A DNA stretch of 44,959 nt from Chloroflexota bacterium (GTDB taxonomy: Bacteria > Chloroflexota > UBA6077 > SHYK01). Made by a program: the position numbers and the translations under genes. Below are positions 36,300 to 44,959 of the stretch, piece by piece. Location of the stretch: positions 1 through 44,959 of the forward strand of contig DASRDP010000109.1 of the NCBI GenBank assembly GCA_035652535.1, in the 5' to 3' direction. The notes beneath the pieces are model-generated. The model saw nothing but the letters and a program-made list of their open reading frames with translations, was not told the origin of the DNA and did no database searches. Numbering within the stretch: position 1 is the stretch's first letter; each line of letters opens with the position of its first letter.

Positions 36300-37562
36300 T
36301 TATCGTCGCGCCGCTGCCGACTCGGACTCCGTCGAGGGCAAGATTCGGCTGAGGACCGCGTTGCAGACAAAGTAGGCGCGCGGGTCGAGTGCGAGCCGGT
36401 CGCCGGTCCAGACGAGCAATCCCGCGCGCAGCAACTCGTCGAGACCCGCCCCGCAGTAATCCGTGAGAGACCGAGCAAAGCGATCCTCGAACTCCGCGTT
36501 CGAGACGCCCTCGGCAAGCCGCAATCCGAGCATTACCGTATCGCGCATCATCTGCGACACTGTCCACGGCTCCACGGAGACGTAGGCGTCATCGCCCGCC
36601 TGGGCCGCTGCGATGTAGTCGCGAACGTGGGGCGTTCGCCGGTATCGAGCGCCCATGAAGGAGCCCGCCGCCCCCGCGCCAATGCCGGCGTACTCCGCGT
36701 TTCGCCAGTACGTCAGGTTGTGAATCGATGCGTGGCCGGGGAGCGCCCAGTTCGACAGCTCGTACTGCGCGTAACCGGCGGCCTCCAGGGACTCCTGGAT
36801 CGCCGCGTATTGGTCGGCGACCGCGTCGTCTTCGGGGAGGGCGATCTGGCCGAGGCGAGCCTGCTCCCCGAGCGGGGTGCGCTCCTCGACCGTCAGCGCG
36901 TAGCACGAAATGTGATCGGGCCCGAGGTCGATCGCCCGGGCGAGCGTCGCCTGAACCGACGAAACGGTGCTAGTCGGCAAGCCGTACATGAGATCGACGC
37001 CGATATCGCGGCAGCCCGCGTCGCGAGCCGCGCGCACTGCCCGAACGGCCTTGTCGGCGGAGTGGCGCCGACCAAGAAAGCGCAGCTCCGCATCGTCCAG
37101 CGACTGGATGCCGATGCTGAGGCGCGTCACCCCTGCGCTCAGGTACGCGGCTACCTTGTGTGCCACGACGTCGCTCGGGTTCGCCTCCACGGTGATCTCG
37201 CGGCCGATCCCGTCTCCAAATTGCACGCGGCATGCCTCGATCACGCGCTCGAGTCGGACCGGCGTAAGGAGGCTGGGCGTTCCGCCACCGAAATACAGAC
37301 TGTGGGCGGCGCGTCGCGGGGTCTGGGTGATGTGGCGACACAGGGCGTCGACGTACACGTCGACGAGGCGGAAGTCGTGGGCTTGCTTGTCGAAATCGCA
37401 ATACGGGCAAATGGAGGCGCACCAGGGAATGTGAACATACACGCCAATGGTCGGGCTGCCATTGCGCTCGCGGGCGATCAGCGCCGACGGGTGGGGGCTG
37501 GATTCGACCGCGCGAGGCGCGCCGGCCGACGGTACGGAGGTGGGGTCACTGAATGCGTGCAC
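36300..37562 (-). CDS. hemW: Radical SAM heme chaperone HemW-like protein
   Basis: A 420-residue HemW-type radical SAM protein (formerly called coproporphyrinogen III oxidase-like), thought to carry heme for insertion. The iron-sulfur cysteines are Cys48, Cys52 and Cys55 in WCASICPYCDF; GGGTPS, EANP and the C-terminal NLTYWRNAEYAGIGAGA follow as in the family. The frame is open for 70 more codons upstream with noncoding-like sequence. GTG 37562 is used because a TATAGT lies exactly 6 nt before it, which suggests a leaderless mRNA; there is no Shine-Dalgarno. It is divergent from the amidohydrolase. Confidence 0.88.
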   Translation of the reverse strand: MHAFSDPTSVPSAGAPRAVESSPHPSALIARERNGSPTIGVYVHIPWCASICPYCDFDKQAHDFRLVDVYVDALCRHITQTPRRAAHSLYFGGGTPSLLTPVRLERVIEACRVQFGDGIGREITVEANPSDVVAHKVAAYLSAGVTRLSIGIQSLDDAELRFLGRRHSADKAVRAVRAARDAGCRDIGVDLMYGLPTSTVSSVQATLARAIDLGPDHISCYALTVEERTPLGEQARLGQIALPEDDAVADQYAAIQESLEAAGYAQYELSNWALPGHASIHNLTYWRNAEYAGIGAGAAGSFMGARYRRTPHVRDYIAAAQAGDDAYVSVEPWTVSQMMRDTVMLGLRLAEGVSNAEFEDRFARSLTDYCGAGLDELLRAGLLVWTGDRLALDPRAYFVCNAVLSRILPSTESESAAARR

Positions 37563-37836
37563 ACCGGAACTATACGGGGCGCCGCCGCCAGATGATGAGG
37601 CGAAGAAGATCTCGCCGCCGCGTCGCCCGAACGCGGTGCGCCGCGCTCTCAGCGGTCGTGGCGCCGGAGGTGGCTGTGGGCAGCGGGCATCCGATAACGC
37701 TAGACTTGGCCCCGTTGGAACGACGCGAACGCCGTTGCGCGCGGGGATGTGCCACCGTCGGCGTCCGCTCACGCCCGCGGGGGCTGGACGTGGTCGGATG
37801 CCGGGGCCGCCCCTCGCAGATCGAAGGAGAACGCCG

Positions 37837-38847
37837 ATGCGGGTGGATGCCGACGCGCACGTGGACGAAACCGAGGCGACCTGGGACTACCTGGAGGACG
37901 GCGATCGTTTCAAGCCGATCAGCATTGATCCGGGTGTCCCGACCGTGCCCGGGGACAGGCGGCCGCACCGCCGATGGGTTATCGACGGCCGCTTCGGCGT
38001 GCGCCGCTGGCGCGACGACAAGCGTACGGGGACGACTCAGGTTACTCGCGAGTTGGTCGATATCGATGCCCGCCTCCGTCACATGGACGAGCTACGCATC
38101 GACGTGCAGGTCATCTACCCGACGTTCATGCTGTACGGGATTAGCTGGCCCGAAGGCCTGACGCAACCCGAAGCGGAGCTGGCGCTCGCCCGGTCGTACA
38201 ACCGGTGGCTGGGCACGAGAACGGCGGAGAGCCGCGGGCGCCTGCGTTGGGTCGCGGTCACGCCGACGTCGACGATGGACAAGGCGCTGGACGAAGTGCG
38301 CTGGGCCAAGGACCACGGCGCGTGCGGCGTGATGCCGCGCGGCGAGGTCGCCAAGCGGCGCTCGGCCAGCGACCCCTACTTCTTCCCGCTGTATCAAGAA
38401 GCGGCGGCCCTCGACCTGCCCATCTGCTTTCATCAGGGCAGCGGTAGCGGGCCCCATCTCTTTACGCAGCTCGTGACCGCGCGCATCCCGGAAAAGTTCC
38501 CGAGCCTGAGAGTGGGATGGATCGAGACCGGAGCGTCCTGGGTGCCATATCTCTGCACGGATCTGCAGGCGAAGGACAGGCGGCTCCATCCTCTCCATCT
38601 GAAGGAGGACTTGTTCCGCAGTTACCGATTCTATGTGACGTGTGAGAGCACGGACGACATCCCCTACATCCTCCGATTCGGGACCGAGGACAGCCTGATG
38701 GTCGGCACCGACTATTCCCACGCCGATCAGGCCAGCGAGATCGATGCCCTGGACATCGTCGAGCAGCGGGCCGCGCAGGGAGAGTTCTCCACAGAGATCG
38801 CGCGCAAGATCCTGGACGACAACCCGCGCCGCTTCTACGGCCTGTAG
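37837..38847 (+). CDS. Amidohydrolase-2 (ACMSD-like) metal-dependent hydrolase or decarboxylase
   Basis: A 336-residue TIM-barrel protein of the amidohydrolase-2 family, which includes aminocarboxymuconate-semialdehyde decarboxylase and several aromatic-acid decarboxylases. The N-terminal metal motif reads DADAHVDE, a later ligand His is in FHQGSGSG, and the last Asp is in GTDYSHAD. It ends in the common NPRRFYGL. GAAGGAG precedes ATG 37837; the upstream open frame is antisense to hemW. Given the ring oxygenases elsewhere in the window, decarboxylation of a ring-cleavage product or aromatic acid is plausible, but the substrate is not readable. Confidence 0.88.
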   Translation: MRVDADAHVDETEATWDYLEDGDRFKPISIDPGVPTVPGDRRPHRRWVIDGRFGVRRWRDDKRTGTTQVTRELVDIDARLRHMDELRIDVQVIYPTFMLYGISWPEGLTQPEAELALARSYNRWLGTRTAESRGRLRWVAVTPTSTMDKALDEVRWAKDHGACGVMPRGEVAKRRSASDPYFFPLYQEAAALDLPICFHQGSGSGPHLFTQLVTARIPEKFPSLRVGWIETGASWVPYLCTDLQAKDRRLHPLHLKEDLFRSYRFYVTCESTDDIPYILRFGTEDSLMVGTDYSHADQASEIDALDIVEQRAAQGEFSTEIARKILDDNPRRFYGL

Positions 38848-39260
38848 CTCCTCACGCGCCACCTGTTTTGCCGTCTTGCCGGCGGGCGTGGCGTGGTTGA
38901 CGCCGCCAAATTTCAGTTGTGCCGAGATCTGCGCAGCGTCCCGGTGGAAACCTGGCCTGAAGGCGCCCGGGTTGCCACCAGGCATCCAGGTCGAGCATAT
39001 CCCAGCGAGCCGACGGCCGCGCACGATCTGTCCTGTGAAATGCATCGATGCGTATCGAAGCAGACCCGCTCGCAGTGGCAAGGGTGAAGGAATAGGGATT
39101 GCCGCCTCGCCCGTACGGAACTTGGACGTTCGTGACTTCGACCGGGATGCTGGCTAAGTCCCATCTTATCGGGCTTCCCAAAGTTCGCGGCGCGATGCGC
39201 GAGGAGGTCCGTCGCAACCCAATCTCGCGAGTTCCCTGCGCGGGCGGAGGGTCCCCATGG
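38848..39260. other. 413-bp gap with a possible minus-strand gene remnant
   Basis: No intact gene. On the minus strand two frames look coding-like in succession. About 39130-39040 reads NVQVPYGRGGNPYSF on to ASGSASIRIDA. About 39050-38870 reads WMPGGNPGAFRPGFHRD, then QISAQLKFGGVNHATP and AGKTAKQVAREEL. They are offset by a frameshift, and the second runs out into the amidohydrolase gene without its own stop. This is compatible with a decayed gene overrun by its neighbour. Family not recognised. The rest shows nothing definite. Confidence 0.3.
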
Positions 39261-40253
39261 TCAGTTGGCAAAGTCCTCGGTGAACATCCGCCCGCGTCCA
39301 TCCGCGACCGCCGCGCCGATCCCGACGCGGGTGTACTCGGGTCGAAGGATGTTGGCGCGGTGCCCCGGGCTCTCCATGAGCCCTTGATGGGCCAGGGTCA
39401 CCGTGGGCGCCAGCGCCAGATTCTCGCCGGCCACGGAGAAGCGAACGCCCGCGGCCCGCAGCCGCGCGAACGGTGTGTCGCCCTCCGGCGTGTCGTGGGC
39501 GAAGTAGCCACGGCGCAACATGTCGGCGGCATGCTCGCGTGCGACGCCGTCGATCGCCGCGTCGCGCGCCAGCGTCCCCAACCCGCGCCGCGTCCGCTCT
39601 TCATTGAGCAAGCTCAGCATCTGCGTTTCGGCGGCTTCGTCGAACGTCGGCGACTCGACTCGAAAGTCCAGGTCGATGCGCTCGGTCTCGTCCGGCTTGA
39701 CGGTGAGGAGCGTCAGCGTTTCGGTGAGCGGCTCGCCCACGACCTCGCGCGCGAACCGGTCGAAAGACGCCGTCTGCTCGACCAGCACTTGAGCCATCTG
39801 CGAGGCTCGAATTCCCTCCCGGAGCTGCGCGAAAGCGAGGAAGCCGGGGACGCCCGGGGCCAGCGGTGGGACGGAAAGAATGATGGTCAGGACGATTCCC
39901 GCCACGAGGACGCCTTTGAGGGCGGACGGGATGAGGCTCAACAGGATGTCGAGTGCCGTGCCGCGGATGAGGCTGGCGAACGGGCGCATCACGAGGCGTC
40001 CGATGATCGACACGATGAGACCCGTGACGATCCAGAGGACTGCAAAGGCCAGCGGATTGGCCAGCAGCTCGGGGATCGGCCAGGTGCTGGAAGCCCACTC
40101 CGCGACCTGTGGGTAGAACGTGAGGCTGATGATCAGGGAGAGGACGAATCCGATGAGATCGATGACGGCGCCGAGGAACCCGCGCCGGACACCATCCGCG
40201 ATGTTCCACGCCACGACGAGGAGGATGGCGATATCCACCCAGCTGTCGGGCAA
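39261..40253 (-). CDS. CvpA-like membrane domain fused to CAP (SCP/PR1) domain
   Basis: A 330-residue two-part protein. Residues 1-130 hold four hydrophobic helices of the CvpA type (WVDIAILLVVAWNIADG, RRGFLGAVIDLIGF). Residues 205-330 form a complete CAP domain: LLNEERTRRGLG, REHAADMLRRGYFAHDTPEG, GENLA, and HQGLMESPGHRANIL with the cavity histidines. The CAP part is probably outside the cell; CAP proteins bind lipids or act in envelope processes. The start is TTG 40253 with GGAG 8 nt upstream. It is divergent from aspS. Confidence 0.87.
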   Translation of the reverse strand: MPDSWVDIAILLVVAWNIADGVRRGFLGAVIDLIGFVLSLIISLTFYPQVAEWASSTWPIPELLANPLAFAVLWIVTGLIVSIIGRLVMRPFASLIRGTALDILLSLIPSALKGVLVAGIVLTIILSVPPLAPGVPGFLAFAQLREGIRASQMAQVLVEQTASFDRFAREVVGEPLTETLTLLTVKPDETERIDLDFRVESPTFDEAAETQMLSLLNEERTRRGLGTLARDAAIDGVAREHAADMLRRGYFAHDTPEGDTPFARLRAAGVRFSVAGENLALAPTVTLAHQGLMESPGHRANILRPEYTRVGIGAAVADGRGRMFTEDFAN

Positions 40254-40284
40254 CCTTCAACTCCGACGCGCTCTTGGCGGTCAG

Positions 40285-40290
40285 TATAAT
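40285..40290 (+). promoter_or_regulatory. -10 box upstream of aspS
   Basis: A consensus TATAAT, about 97 bp before the aspS ATG, in the divergent gap with the CvpA-CAP gene. No convincing -35 at 16-18 nt upstream, so the call rests on the -10 alone. Confidence 0.35.
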
Positions 40291-40386
40291 GGCGCGTTCC
40301 CCCCTCGCATGTCCGGGCGGCCAGCGTGTGTATTGCGCCTCGGCCGTGTGGGAGAATGTCGGGCAGCGAGTTCGCATGGAGGCGAG

Positions 40387-42159
<1,773 letters not shown>

Positions 42160-42171
42160 TCGAGACTGCCA

Positions 42172-43926
42172 TTGCCTGACCCATCGCAGCCGCCGCCGAC
42201 CCAGCGCGTGTCCTCGAGCAGCCTCGGCGAAGACCACATCGTGTTCGTGATCGAGGACGCGGTCGCCGAGGTCGAAGGATCCTGGACGGACGATCGCGGC
42301 GCGCTCCCCGACCCCGCGCTGTCTCGCGTCGTTCTGTACGGCTGGGCGACGGGAGCCCTCACCGCGGGTGACATTGCGTTGCGCTCGTCCAGCGACGTGG
42401 GCGCGCGATACCTGCTCCGCGGCGCGTCGACCTCGTTTCGGGAGGTGCGTGCATTCCGCGAAGCACGGTATGCGGAGTTGCGGAGCCTGTACTCCGAGGT
42501 GTTCGAAGTGTTGGCCCTTGCGGGAGCCAGGCGACTGGGGCGAATCGCGCTGCCGATGGCGAGCGGTCGCGATCGGCGCCAATTGGATGAGCTTGCCATG
42601 GCGTGCGACGAGCTGGCGCGCGAATGGCTGGACGAAGCACAGGCCGCCGATGAGGACGACGATCAGGACCTCGCGGAATTCCCCGATCGGGACTATCCAG
42701 GTTCGCTGGCCTCGCGAAAGACGCGCCGCTTAGCCTTCGCGACGTCGCGCGCCGCTCGCGCCTCGGTGTCGGGCCGATTCGGGCGCCCCGCCGGGCCGAC
42801 GACTTTCAACGCGTTGGAGCTGAGCGCCGGCCGCGACGCGCGACGGGGGATTCGGGCCCCCTCCGCTGCTCGCCTCCCGCGCTCGCGGACGCGGATCGTC
42901 GGCGCAGCCGCCAGCGCCGCCGTGTTGTTCGTAGGGCTCGCGCTGTTGCGCTGGGTCTCGACATCCGTTCCGGTCGCGAATGGGGAGCCGCGCGTGGTCG
43001 CTCGCCAACCGACTCCGATGGGAGCGCAGCCGACCATCGCCGAACCGTCCCGGGTGATTCCACCCACGGATACGCTGAGGACCGCCGCGGCCGCGACCGA
43101 GCTGGCCGATGCGCGGGATGAGGCGATGGGCCTCGCGGCGCAGTCGCTGGCGAGCGATGATCTTCAGGCTGCCCGCGACTTCTACTTCCTCGCCGTCCAA
43201 TCGGTTCCATCCGATCCAGAAGCGAGGGACCGGCTGCGCCAGGTGGAGACGGCTTTGAGCGTCGATCAACCGCGATTGAACTGGGACGATACGCTGAGCG
43301 ACCTTCAGGAGCTTCGCGATGCCGCGCCGGCATCTCCAGCGGTGCTCCAGGCGTACGTCACCGCGCTCGTCGGCGCCGGGCGCGCGGCCCTGCTGTCGGG
43401 TGATCGCGATCGGGGCGTCGGGTACTGCGGCGAAGCCGTTCGCTGGCTACCGGGGCGCGATGATACCCAGGGGTGTCTGCGCCTGGCCAACGGCGAGACG
43501 GCGACCGCGACGCCAACGCCATCCTCGACCGCGACGCCGAGCCCGACCGCGTCGCCGACGTTGTCGGCTCTCATCCAGCAGACTCCCCAGCCTGGCGATG
43601 TACCCACGGCGGGCGGCGCTGCGCCGCCGCTGGAGGTCGTGTTCTCGGGCGCCTGCCAGCCCGCTCCCGGCCGCCCCAACGCGGCGGGCCTGATTCGATT
43701 GAACGGGGTGGTCAGCTCGGCGGACGGCCCGGTGCCGAACTACCGACTCATTGCCACCGCGAAGAGCCCCTCCGGACAGGCGACGGTCGTCGCGAATGCG
43801 ACCTACCTCACGCCGATCTTTCAGATCCAGCAAGCGGTTCCGGACTCGGGCCCCTACAGCGTCACCGTCACTGTCGCCAAGGACGGGTACACGGCTGGGC
43901 AGTCCAGCGTCGACGTGACGTGCTAG
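42172..43926 (+). CDS. Domesticated transposase N-domain fused to membrane-TPR-beta protein
   Basis: A 584-residue protein of unusual make-up. Residues 18-165 match the N-terminal region of IS1182/IS5-type transposases (DUF772): LGEDHIVFVIEDAVAEV, VVLYGWATGALTAGDIALR, a Phe-Arg-Glu-Val-Arg motif, and GARRLGRIALPMASG. The transposase catalytic Asp normally found in ALDG is replaced (ALPM), and the rest of the DDE domain is missing. A basic stretch leads to one membrane helix (242-262), a TPR-like repeat region (305-440), a Thr/Pro linker (443-466) and an Ig-like beta domain (485-584). The start is TTG 42172 with a weak ribosome site. Probably a sensor or regulator; function unknown. Confidence 0.75.
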   Translation: MPDPSQPPPTQRVSSSSLGEDHIVFVIEDAVAEVEGSWTDDRGALPDPALSRVVLYGWATGALTAGDIALRSSSDVGARYLLRGASTSFREVRAFREARYAELRSLYSEVFEVLALAGARRLGRIALPMASGRDRRQLDELAMACDELAREWLDEAQAADEDDDQDLAEFPDRDYPGSLASRKTRRLAFATSRAARASVSGRFGRPAGPTTFNALELSAGRDARRGIRAPSAARLPRSRTRIVGAAASAAVLFVGLALLRWVSTSVPVANGEPRVVARQPTPMGAQPTIAEPSRVIPPTDTLRTAAAATELADARDEAMGLAAQSLASDDLQAARDFYFLAVQSVPSDPEARDRLRQVETALSVDQPRLNWDDTLSDLQELRDAAPASPAVLQAYVTALVGAGRAALLSGDRDRGVGYCGEAVRWLPGRDDTQGCLRLANGETATATPTPSSTATPSPTASPTLSALIQQTPQPGDVPTAGGAAPPLEVVFSGACQPAPGRPNAAGLIRLNGVVSSADGPVPNYRLIATAKSPSGQATVVANATYLTPIFQIQQAVPDSGPYSVTVTVAKDGYTAGQSSVDVTC

Positions 43927-44129
43927 CGATGCCCGGCGGCGCTGGTCGCAACTGAACGCGGAGCGGCCAAGTGATCGGCTCACACGAACACGCGGGGAGC
44001 GTTTCGCTCTTGAAACAGTCGTTGTGCCGTTCGCTCGGCAACGTCACAGGATAAATGCGTATTCGTTTTCATAGCGTAACACGCAAGAAGCGGCGCTCCC
44101 GCGGCGACAGCTCGATTGTTGGAGAATCC

Positions 44130-44540
44130 ATGAAGCGATCCGTCCTGGTCGTCGACGATGATCGTGGTGTTCGGGAGATGCTTGCCGACGCACTGTGCTG
44201 CTGTGGCTACGAAGCGCAGACGGTGGCCAACGGACTGGAAGCGCTCGCGGAGGTCATGCGCGACGCTCCGGATTCGGTGGTGCTGGACATGCACAGGCCG
44301 AGCGTGGGAGGGCTGGCTTTCGCCCACGGCCTTCGCGATTTGGGAATGCGCGTCCCGATTCTCGTCGTGAGCAGCACTGGCGAAGCGCATCGCTGGGCGG
44401 ACGTGATCGGGGCGGAAGGCTATTTGAACAAGCCGTTCGACCTCACCCAGCTACTCAGCCACGTCGACCGTCTGTGCAGAACCGGGGTTCGCGCCGGCCT
44501 GTCGCTCGTGCCGATGCAGTCCACGGCCGATCGCGACTGA
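44130..44540 (+). CDS. Single-domain response regulator (CheY-like receiver)
   Basis: A 136-residue stand-alone receiver domain. Acidic pocket Asp10/Asp11 in VVDDDRG, phosphoacceptor Asp53 in VVLDMHRP, conserved Ser/Thr at 82/83 in VVSSTGEA, and Lys101 in LNKPFDL. No output domain is attached, and no histidine kinase is in the window. It is cysteine-rich early (LCCCGY). GGAG lies 5 nt before ATG 44130. The 203 bp upstream contain small hairpins (GAGCG-TTT-CGCTC near 43999) but no clear gene. Confidence 0.92.
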   Translation: MKRSVLVVDDDRGVREMLADALCCCGYEAQTVANGLEALAEVMRDAPDSVVLDMHRPSVGGLAFAHGLRDLGMRVPILVVSSTGEAHRWADVIGAEGYLNKPFDLTQLLSHVDRLCRTGVRAGLSLVPMQSTADRD

Positions 44541-44612
44541 GGGCGGGGGTTTTATCTCCCGACGCGACGTCGAGCGCCGCAACGGGGGCGGAAACCCAAC
44601 GTTCCCCGTTTC

Positions 44613-44959
44613 CCGGCCGCGCCTGACGGTGCGGCCGGCCTCTCCCCCTGCGAGGGCCGAGGCGCACGAGTAAACTCCCTCCCCTGCCGCAGCGGGGGAG
44701 GGTCTCCCCCTGCGAGGGCCGAGGCGCACGAGTAAACTCCCTCCCCTGTCGCAGCGGGGGAGGGTGGGGGTGGGGGCGACCCGACGCTCCCCCCTCACCC
44801 GGCCGCGCCTGACGGTGCGGCCGGCCTCTCCCCCTACGAGGGCCGAGGCGCACGAGTGAGCTCCCTCCCCTGCCGCAGCGGGGGAGGGTGGGGGTGGGGG
44901 CGACCCGACGCTCCCCCCTCATCCGGCCGTGCCTGACGGTGCGGCCGGCCTCTCCCCAT
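44613..44959. repeat. 124-bp tandem repeat array, cut by the window end
   Basis: Units begin TCTCCCCCTRCGAGGGCCGAGG at 44641, 44703, 44827 and 44951. Spacing is 62, 124 and 124 bp: one half-length unit followed by two full units and a truncated third. The tail of an earlier unit (GGCCGCGCCTGACGG) is at 44615-44629. Each full unit holds two inverted repeats, CCGCACC/GGTGCGG-like and CTCCCCC/GGGGGAG-like. Minus-strand frames through it (PTPTLPRC and similar) are repeat translation, not genes. Confidence 0.85.

Noticed and set aside
42172-43926. Intact insertion sequence
   Set aside because: No DDE catalytic domain, no terminal inverted repeats, and the protein continues into membrane and TPR parts in one open frame.
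44451-44922. Minus-strand frames of 115 and 155 residues at the right edge
   Set aside because: They translate the tandem repeat (PTPTLPRC type text) and have no start signals or protein character.

Overview
The window is about 45 kb of high-GC (roughly two-thirds G+C) bacterial chromosome with about 34 protein genes and one tRNA. Frequent GTG/TTG starts, Shine-Dalgarno sites, proline/threonine-rich linkers in membrane-anchored proteins, the LL-diaminopimelate aminotransferase route to lysine, and many Rieske oxygenase and NMT1-like genes together suggest an uncultured Chloroflexota-like organism. That placement is inference; there is no rRNA here.

Layout. 0-8.2 kb: tandem universal stress protein, anchored glutaminyl cyclotransferase, a metal/metalloid-type permease interrupted in frame by one TGA, a divergent LysR regulator, Lon protease and a gamma-glutamyltransferase-like enzyme. 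8.3-23.8 kb: an accessory catabolic region. It holds a two-domain cupin, two Rieske oxygenase alpha subunits, three NMT1/SBP-fold proteins that all lack signal peptides, a double-VOC protein, pirin and a tandem GlcG/HbpS protein. Interspersed are an orphan oligopeptide-binding lipoprotein, an MFS carrier, a polyprenol-phosphate mannosyltransferase, a lysozyme-like protein and a tRNA-Val. 23.9-44.5 kb: mostly core genes. These include a DEDDh exonuclease, a GH26-like anchored protein, the minus-strand run miaA-dapF-dapL-hflX-clpP, a ROK kinase plus polyprenyl synthase pair, hemW, an ACMSD-type amidohydrolase, a CvpA-CAP fusion and aspS. Also here are a protein that looks like a domesticated transposase N-terminus fused to a membrane/TPR/beta module, and a lone receiver domain. 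The right edge is a 124-bp tandem repeat array that runs out of the window.

Most striking observation. The permease at 1856-2932 (minus) is continuous in one frame except for a TGA exactly where the conserved Cys-rich motif lies (Gly-Phe-Met-TGA-Ser-Cys-Cys). Seventeen bases after the TGA sits a G-G-U triloop closed by a 7-bp perfect stem, extended by 3 bp past a single bulged G. This fits the bacterial SECIS rules, so the gene is best read as a candidate selenocysteine-containing transporter beside a divergent LysR regulator. Second, leaderless SBP-fold proteins occur three times next to non-heme-iron or VOC oxygenase genes, which suggests an enzymatic or sensory role rather than transport. 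Third, the transposase-derived N-terminus at 42172 has lost the expected first catalytic Asp.
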